Shown here: in pieces, positions 56,110 to 64,000 of the stretch | How the letters are laid out: each line of letters opens with the position of its first letter | Numbering within the stretch: position 1 is the first letter of the stretch | From: Megalonaias nervosa | Lineage: Eukaryota; Mollusca; Bivalvia; Unionida; Unionidae | Length of the DNA stretch: 64,000 nt | Assembly (NCBI GenBank): GCA_016617855.1 | Contig: JAECUM010094004.1 | Location: 1-64,000, forward strand | Direction of reading: 5' to 3' | Program-made: the position numbers and the translations under genes | The notes under the pieces: generated by a model | The model's database searches: none | What the model was told of the DNA's origin: nothing | Seen by the model: only the letters and a program-made list of their open reading frames with translations

Positions 56110-57430
56110 TGCAGTAGGTCTTTAAAAAAATGGTGCCTCTGGAAATCCAATATGGCTGCCACATCAGTCATCTTAAATTATCACTATTACTCCTGAACAA
56201 CTTTTGATGTTTTTAGTTGGTTCTAAATAAAATGGTGCCACTTGCATACATGCCAACCATTATGTTTTTGGGATAATCATTATGCTTTTAACACTGAAAT
56301 TATGTCTATGCATGTATATGGATTATGCTTTTCCAGAACATTAAAATATAAAGCAAAATAAAATGTTGTGTTTGTCATTTTTTATTATCTTTAATTCCAC
56401 TGCGCATAAAATGAGAATATTTTTTTTAAAAAAAGACTGCTGTGTAAGAGCTAATTTGACCATCATAGATCTACACACTTTCCAAAGTTTCTATTTATAG
56501 CAACTGTAAGACCCATTTAAAAGAAAACCAGATTCTTTAATTTGAAACTTCATCACACACATTCATTATATTGGTAATCAAGTTAGCAGACCAGTCTGTA
56601 CTTTTTTTAAAAAAATGGTACCAGATATCAAGTGAAACAGGCTTTTATGGTTGACTTGTGGATGAAAAGCCTAGAGCAGATGGGTCTTTTTAATCTTCAA
56701 AATATGCCTTATCACAAATTTGTAAAGAAGAATATGAAAGTCATGCAATACAGCACTTGGAATGAGGGCAGTTGGCAAATGCTAGACATGTAGAATAGCT
56801 TAAGTGAGTGTTGCATATAAATAATTTGACTTTGTATTCTGATAATCCACGGATTTTACCAAGTATTCTGGCCGACAGATCCAGGTTAGTAGTAAAAATG
56901 TACATTTTTCATTGTGTACTGTGATTGTGGCATGTAATACATTAGCTGTGATGAAGTAGGCTCAACGAAGTTGGGGTACTAATAGTAGTACTAGTATTGT
57001 ATAGGTGACACTTTTTACGCGCAGATTATCCTTTTCTGCCACTTCAGTAGCAAAAAATTATGTTGGGGGGGGGACATCATGTATGCCCTTGGATGCCTTT
57101 AAAAACTTGCTCCTTCATGGCAGCTAATGGTCTTATTGAGATGTAGTTTTTATTGAAAGAATTCTTGTTTTGTTTAGCTGCTGTCAAGCTCACATCCAGA
57201 GTGTTTGTGGCAGCCATTTTGAAAATCGGGCAATTGATATTTGTCCTTTATGGCTGTATTGACATCAGGTTTTTCACTAAAAGACTTGTTCTGGTTAGTT
57301 GGTCTTTAATAACAATGGTGCTGATTTTAATCAAATGTTGCAACTGCTGTGAGCATCTTGAAAATGTTGCTACTCCTTGTGAACAGATGGTTATATTGGA
57401 GATTGTCACTAAAAGATACTGCGTGTCCAA
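56110..57430. repeat. Scattered monomers of the 'cttgaaaatcttg' repeat
   Basis: 56118-56235 (aatccaatatggctgccaca, tcctgaacaacttttgatg, ttagttggttctaaataaaa) and 57170-57420 (cattttgaaaatc, gttagttggtctttaataac, atcttgaaaatgttgctact) are monomers of the array at 32290-33790. Between them nothing was recognised. Confidence 0.5.
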
Positions 57431-57959
57431 AAGGACAGTTATGTCAGTCAGGCATAGAACATAGCCACTGTGGTAGCAGTCTTAGAAATCTTGTCACTTG
57501 TCTTCCAGAAGAGACGGTCATTAAGTTAATTACATTTCTTCAAAGCAAAGTATTAATTAACCTAAATTTAAATTGTGGCTATTTCTCAACTGTATCAGAT
57601 TTTCTGTCCAGTTTATTAGGTTATAGGTCGAAGGCCTTGCAAAAGATTTTATAATGCATTATTCTGTTTTGAATATGTTTAATGATGTTAATTTGACATA
57701 TAAGCAAATGTTTTTGTTACCCAGTGTAGTATGTTGGAATTAGTCCAGATTGGAATGGTTTTGGTGCTTGGCAGTTAGAAGAATAAAAGGACAGCAACTT
57801 TAGGATTCCTGGAAATTTTGTGCCAGTAGAATGTCAATATCTTCGTGTGCCTCTTGATTGCAGATACCCTGTCTGTGCATTTGCATCATTACAAGTGTTT
57901 GTGTGCTATTCAAGTTTGGATTCTGTCAGACTAGTATTTCTCGAGTTTTATTAAGATTG

Positions 57960-58200
57960 TGTATGACTGCTCCAGTGGCCTAAGTGATTGGAGTGTCCAC
58001 CTCGTGTGGGAGGTTTGGGTTCGAACCCCAGCCGAGTCGTACCAAAGACATTAAAAATGGTACAAGCAGCTGCTTCACTTGGCACTAGCATTAAGAGGTT
58101 AGTGTTAGGACTGGTTGGCCTGGTGTCAGGATAATGCGACTGGTGGAACATGATGCTACGTGTTTGGGGGACACGCACCATTTTAGAGGGACTAATGAAA
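57960..58200 (+). repeat. tRNA-derived SINE with intact A and B boxes
   Basis: The A box tggcctaagtg (57976-57986) and B box ggttcgaaccc (58018-58028) lie at tRNA spacing. A central region ttaagaggttagtg..aggactg.ttggcctggtgtca is shared with 59820-59880. The minus-strand open frame over it is an artefact of the SINE. Confidence 0.75.
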
Positions 58201-58969
58201 ATAATAGTACGTAATGCACTAATTGTGCTATAAAAATGATGTAACATTGTGGTCTGCACTCTATTATTGTATTTTCCTTGAACATCATAGCTCATGAAAA
58301 CGTGGTTAACCTGAAATGAACTGCATCATGGAATTGTCTTTCTTGCTGTGTCATTCAACTTCAGTGTATACACTGTGACGTTTGGGCATTTATGATTATA
58401 TTTGTTTTCTTGTTTACATTTCTTTCCAGAACTAAAAAATCATTCATTGATTGACAAATTGTGTATTCACATAAGTTTAGTCTCTTGTCAATCTCAAAAG
58501 AAATCAAATCTTCCTCATTATAAGGTGACTTTTGACCTCGAAAATATGTTACACCAACAGTTGTCAAATGCTTTACATTGCAGCTTTGCTGATTATAACA
58601 AATAGAGAATGTTTTCATTGCCAGATTGTTTTAAAACAGATATTCATTGTCGTCTTTCAGTTTTCACCTTGTGACTGTGCTAGCACCAACTGAGACATGG
58701 GTGGACATCTACTAATGTTGTAGGTGAATTTTTAGATTTTTATTCTGATGAGAAGGCATGCCCAGGGTCAAGATTTTAGCAGACATAGGAAAAAAATTTG
58801 CAGAGCTGAATTTGCAGCATTTGTTCTGATTTTGCATTTTAAGAGTTCTCCCCATTTTTATAAAAGGTGTTTTCACACTCTTGAGATTGAGAAACTTCAA
58901 AACATTTGGAGCAAGTTCATAGTCAAACAAGCTCATAAATCGTATGAAACTTGTACAATGTAAATGACT

Positions 58970-59650
58970 GGTCAACATACATATCTTCTGGTGATGAGCA
59001 TAACTTGTATAAAGTTTCAATGCAACCCACTTAAAAGTGAAGAGCAGCTGCACAAAAAATTGTTCATTGCATCAAGCGTAAAGTCATTAAGGCAGAGACT
59101 TGTAAAAAATTTATGGCGATGTCCACTAAATTCAGGCTTGCTTTCCTCAAAAGTTTGTTACACACTGCATTGGACTCCCCAAGTCGAAAAGTGCAACAAC
59201 TGTAATGTGTCGCAGGAATAGAGTGTGTTGTCCATATGTGCATCTTTAGGTGATGATCAGAACATTTGCTAAGCTTCATGCCCACTGCAGTGTATTTTAG
59301 TGAAAATTAAGTGTAGTAACCCCATATTTGAAGTCATTCTAGTAAAATCTGACTAGCTGCATTCAGACAATTCTGTTATACACTGCACTGAGCTGCAAGT
59401 CAAGAAGGGCAAAAACTGATGATGTGGTCAACATCTGGTAATGATCATATTTAGCAGTGCCATGGCAATCCGTCAGATTGGGAGAGTTGCACCAACAAGT
59501 AGTTCTACACTACAAAACTACAATACAAAAAGGGCAACATCTCAAAAACATTTAGGATGATAAGTGATTTGTCAACATGTGTAACTTCAAGTGATGACCA
59601 AAACATTTACAAAGTTTCATAGCAATCCATCAGAAACCATTTAACTTGCT
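58970..59650. repeat. Diverged tandem repeat
   Basis: Four units share a core of 'gtcaacat...tct.ggtgatga..a.aa.tt...aagtttca..gcaa.cc' at about 58972, 59228, 59424 and 59571. The spacing varies from about 150 to 260 bp. Confidence 0.5.
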
Positions 59651-59724
59651 GCATAGATGTATAATGGACATGAGGATTATTGTAGTACTAACTTTATAAA
59701 ACCCTTGAACACCAGTTTTAATGC

Positions 59725-60012
59725 AGACTGCTCCGTTAGCCTAGTGGTTAGAGTGGATACAGGAGGTTGTAGGTCCTCAGCCGAGTCATACGATAGACTT
59801 ATAAAAATGGTTCGAGTAACTGCCTCGCTTGAGCATTAAGAGGTTAGTAATAGGACTGATTGGCCTGGTGTCAGTATAATGTGATTGAGTGGGACATGTC
59901 TGCGACATGATGTCCCAGGGAAAGACATCACTATAAACTGCCATACTGCAGACATTGTAGAAATATGAGTAAAAAATTGGAAAAGCTGCGTTAAAAATCC
60001 AAATCGCACAAT
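59725..60012 (+). repeat. tRNA-derived SINE, near full length
   Basis: The A box tagcctagtggttagagtgg is followed by the shared central domain (cattaagaggttagtaatag, gattggcctggtgtcagtat) and the 3' segment catcactataaactgccata and tail ttaaaaatccaaatc. The B box is degraded. About 290 bp. Confidence 0.7.
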
Positions 60013-63000
60013 GCAGGCTTATACAGTTCTAGAGGGTTTGGTCATGTCCACAAAAAAAGAAAATCCTACTGCAAACAATTAGCAATTCCAAAATGAATGT
60101 ATAAAATATAACAAAATCTTCAATGAAGTTCTTTTTATGGGAATAATTAATACTTTTTCAAACATGTGCCAGTACATTTTTTAATGAAAAATTAAAAATC
60201 AATAATCAACAAGTGAACCCATAATTTGTATTGACATGCATGCAAAATATCCTATTCAACAAAGTGTACACATTTTGTAACAAATTGAGTAACAGTACCA
60301 TAAACAGCACATTACTTGCCCACTATGTGTTTAAAAGTCTTCTATGCAGATTAGCAGGGCATAGTTGATTATGGAGTTTACAGGTCAGTGGGTCTCTACA
60401 ACCTCTATGCAGTCTTGAAATAAAATTGGCAGAAACCATTATATTAGTAAAATTAGTGACCTCTGACCATTAGACCCCAGAATCTAAGTTTTCTTACTAA
60501 CCTAAATATTAGACAAGTACAGTCAAGGAACTTGCTCTAAAGCAAAAGCTATTCTGCAAAATCCATTTTGCTTTGAACCACGATAATTTGACCTCGGATC
60601 TTTTGACCCCAAAAGCAGCCAACCTCTACATCTTTATTGAAAGCCCGCCATAAAGTTTGGTCAAGATAATTGGCCCAGAAGTAAAATTCTGCAAAATCGT
60701 TTTTTTTCTTCTTACAGTAATGGTGAACTTTAAGTCCAAAATCAGTAGCCTTCTTTCTTGACCAGCATGCAAGTGCTGCCAAAATGTTGATGAAGGCATG
60801 TTGTCGAGAACTTATTTTTCTTATTTGCCGAAACCAATTCTCTTCTTTCAGTTACAGTAACTTTGACCATTGAACTTTTTACCATGAAGTCAATACAGTT
60901 CTTCCATACCCAATTCCATCCATGACAGTTTTGTAACTGCAAATGGTGGGCAATTTGAGTTATTGTGCAGAAAGTCGGTTGATAAAAGATGAACAGACAA
61001 CATTATAACATAACATGCTCTGCCATTTGGTGTGTGTATAAAGGGCAACAAACTACGAAGGAAAAGGTAACACTAATGGGATTCTAGTTGAGACATAAAT
61101 ATATGGTACAACTTAAAAATCCTTTAATTTAAGGAGCTGCCCTCAGTAGTTCTTGAATTTCAAAACATTGGTGTATTTTTTTCAGATGTGCTTGAATTTG
61201 CTGAAAACCCTTGAATTTTGTCCTAAAATTTTTTAAATATATTACTTTGTTAAATCCAGAGTTTCATGTTAATCGCACGTTTCAAAAAATGATTAGTAAA
61301 CTAAATGGCAGAAAGTTGTGTGGATCAAAAAATGACTTGAAACTTCGCCCTTCAATTGCATCGTTTTGGAAGGGGTATCACACTTTACCACCTACAAACA
61401 ATTTAAAAAATTTTGATACTTAATCAGTCCTAAAATATAAGTTCAAATTGAAACTGCTGAGACCCAGACGTGCTGTCACATAATGTGCATGAAGATCAGG
61501 GTGTATGCAGTTTTTTTCTTGGGAGTAATTAGTAGAACAAACAACATGGACCCTGAACTGCTGGCACATTGTACAGGGGTAGATCAGGGTCAGTGTTGTT
61601 TGCAGTTGGAATCTATTTGTGACGACAGATGGTAAATAAAACCTTCCTGGCAGTCAGAGACATAAATAAAATATTAAAATGACAAATTATTAAAATCACA
61701 AAAAACTTGAACAAAATGAACTCCTTGTATTTGAGCATACATATGTTTTGTGTAATTTATAATTATATAAAAATATAATGCAAATATGTCCCACAAACTA
61801 TTTTTTGAAACACAATTGTCAGTTTATGTGTCCATATATGAAAATTTTGTTTCGACTCAAATGTAGAGTTGTTGCTTCAGTAAAATAATGCTCAAAGAAA
61901 GACTACAGCAATATAAGCATATATCTGCAGAATTTGTACATAGTTGATTGCCTCTGTTGTCAGTGATCCCTTTGCTCTTTTATACTTCAAGCACATCCTG
62001 AAAAATACACCTGGTCTACAAAACCTTGGGCAAATTTATGGATGGAATCTCAAATGTAGGTACGTCCCAAGGAACATCATCCATACCATTTCTGTTGCAA
62101 AAGCTCTGCTAATACTGTGAAGAAATCTTCAGAAAATTTCCTTTCCAGCTAATATACAAGCATGTTGGTAATAATCACTGTCATTTTTTTTCATAAGTTG
62201 TGTCACATTTGCTAAGCCCCAGCTATAGTCATGTATAAGCTATAATCTACTTGTCTTGGGAATATTACCAGAGCCTTGTGTTTGATCTCTAAAGATTGCT
62301 GCAGGGTTACTGTTGAACTCTTAGGCAAGGTTACCATGACCAACCAGAGACTGGAAACTTGAGATAGCAATGGTGATAATCACTGTCATTTTTTTAATAA
62401 GTTGTTTCACTTATTACTTGGCTAATCTTATTCCCATACCAAATATCTGAAGTTTTACACCAATTAATATAAAAACTGAAACTGAAAAAGTTTTGCTAAG
62501 AGTAAATGTTCATTAAATTTTCAAATGACATTCATATGTCAAACTTTCTGGTGCCCTCAACACAATATATAGAGATAACATATTGACATGGGGGTTATCA
62601 ATGCATTTCATATATCTGACATTCTGAAGACAGTTATGGTGATATTACATGAACCAATATGTAAATCTTCTCTCTTTGGTCTACTTGCATCCTTGAACTT
62701 CTAGAAAACACTTGGTCCAGATGTAGTTTTTCCCTTGGATCATTCATAGGGAAATCTGTTGTTCCAGTCTGGTCGGAAATCAGCAGTTTTTGTCCTTAGT
62801 GGTTTATCTGTAGCTGTATTCATTTCCTGTAAATTAAAAAAAAAAAATCTTTTTTTTTTGCAGTAAATATGTGAACCAAAGTTTCAATATCAACATGAAA
62901 CATTTTCACAGCAAGTCATCCCTTGCATAATGCAAAATATTGATGTAGAACAAAAAACATTGACATACCCAGAATTAAGCATCTGCAGAAATAATTTACA

Positions 63001-64000
63001 TGAGCCTAATATATTTGTAGCCAAAAGAAAGCACGCAGATGTGTGAAATTACTGCAGCTTCTGAAACATACAATTTGCCTCAGTTTGATCATTTATACAA
63101 CATTAAAATGTTGATCTATTATTTTTTTATTTTTTTTTCAAGAGTTTTCCTTTTCCCATCTCTCTTTCCTTTATTATCAATTATCATGCTGATTTTCAAG
63201 AATAGAAACATTTTCCTTTTATCACTGCAAATTGAACTGTTTACACACATATAAAAATGAGTTTATTGAACCAAAACTTTTTTCAGCAATATTTATATAC
63301 AGTTGCCATCCTGATTTATTGTAGATACTTCAAATTGTTAATATGCATAGTGCACTTAATTTCTTGGGATGGAAGCATATTGGCACATAAGAAGTGATTT
63401 CAAGCAGACTGATTACTGCCAGTCTACAAATTATTGTTTCACCATTGCTTTAGAGTCTAATTTGATTGGTGCTATAAATTCTATGTATTTTAACAACTAC
63501 ACACCAAACTAGCATAACATCCACATAGCTGCCAGAATGCATCTCATCTAAAAATTTACCCCCAACCCCTAATACAGCTGTGTTTTGAGAAACACGCATT
63601 TCAGTTATCTTATGGAGAATAAAAGATAGAGGGACCTTACTTGACATCATGATACAGTATATGCATGTGACCTGTACCCTGCATAAACAGTAAACAGTTG
63701 TGATTCATGTTCAACTATCACATTGGGGCAGTTTATATAACAGACTCTCAGAGGTAATTTAAAGGTAAGGCAGGGATAAACATTGCATAGATTACTTGAC
63801 AGGGGTGATATTGTGTTAAGAGGCCATTAAACACTACTTTGGGTGATCCCATTCACCTAATTTGCATAGGTACACTATAAAAAGTGGAACAACCCAATTC
63901 ATTTGAAGCTAGGAAAATCAAAAAGATGTGTTTTGAAATAATAAAAATTTTTACACTTCATTGTCTTGAATGATAATGTTTAAACCATTTACTATACAGC
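60013..64000. other. No gene recognised
   Basis: AT-rich. Reverse-orientation minisatellite words (tttgacctcgga, ttgaccccaaaa) lie at 60470-60700. A diverged duplication of gataatcactgtcatttttt lies at 62173 and 62374. None of the short open frames has a motif or splice support. Confidence 0.5.

Noticed and set aside
57960..58032. Functional tRNA gene
   Set aside because: A and B boxes are present but the acceptor stem does not pair and a SINE body follows; it is a SINE head.
57951..58295. Minus-strand 114-codon frame
   Set aside because: It overlaps a SINE with A and B boxes; the frame reads the complement of the SINE.
1..64000. CRISPR array, operon or prokaryotic island
   Set aside because: No regular direct repeat-spacer pattern and no dense long ORFs; the split gene with GT-AG introns shows a eukaryotic nuclear genome.

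Overview
This is an AT-rich invertebrate nuclear window dominated by introns and repeats. Short exons with GT/AG borders, long introns, many decayed cut-and-paste DNA transposons, tRNA-derived SINEs and old diverged minisatellites suggest a metazoan, most likely a lophotrochozoan such as a mollusc. That assignment is an inference from repeat style and from one gene, not from a species-specific marker.

One gene is secure: a plus-strand orthologue of hnRNP M / MYEF2 (Drosophila relative: rumpelstiltskin). Eleven coding exons run from 8119 to the stop at 35401-35403. Every junction agrees in phase, and the exons spell a 520-residue protein (first residue partial) with an SR-rich N-terminus, RRM1, a Gly/Met linker, RRM2, a long Gly/Met/Ser-rich region, an R/D repeat and a C-terminal RRM3. 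The start-codon exon was not found and must lie upstream of 8119 or outside the window. Possible polyadenylation signals follow at 36075, 36455 and 36777.

Upstream (1-8118) are two nested hAT-like elements, an (AT)n tract and a 1.5 kb TA-flanked transposon. The introns hold a hAT-like element carrying a decayed zinc-finger ORF and a nested piggyBac-like element (10256-12471). They also hold two TA-flanked elements that nearly fill the 4.7 kb intron between exons 4 and 5 (14667-16728 and 17847-19291), a Harbinger-like MITE (28188-28374), a 1.6 kb hAT-like element (29477-31052), a diverged tandem array (32290-33780) and another hAT-like element (34078-35170).

Downstream, 38-45 kb is nearly featureless. 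At 45662-55228 three exon-like blocks with strong splice signals and compatible phases form a speculative second plus-strand gene that I cannot assign to a family. A pogo/Tigger-like element (48853-50803) lies between two of them. The rest (52-64 kb) is SINEs, microsatellites and minisatellite-like repeats with no recognised gene.

The most interesting observations are three hAT-like insertions that each carry a 6-bp target duplication; two inverted copies of one transposon flanking exons 1-4 of the hnRNP M gene; a tandem 3' splice site whose alternative choice gives an immediate stop; and the unassigned three-exon candidate gene.
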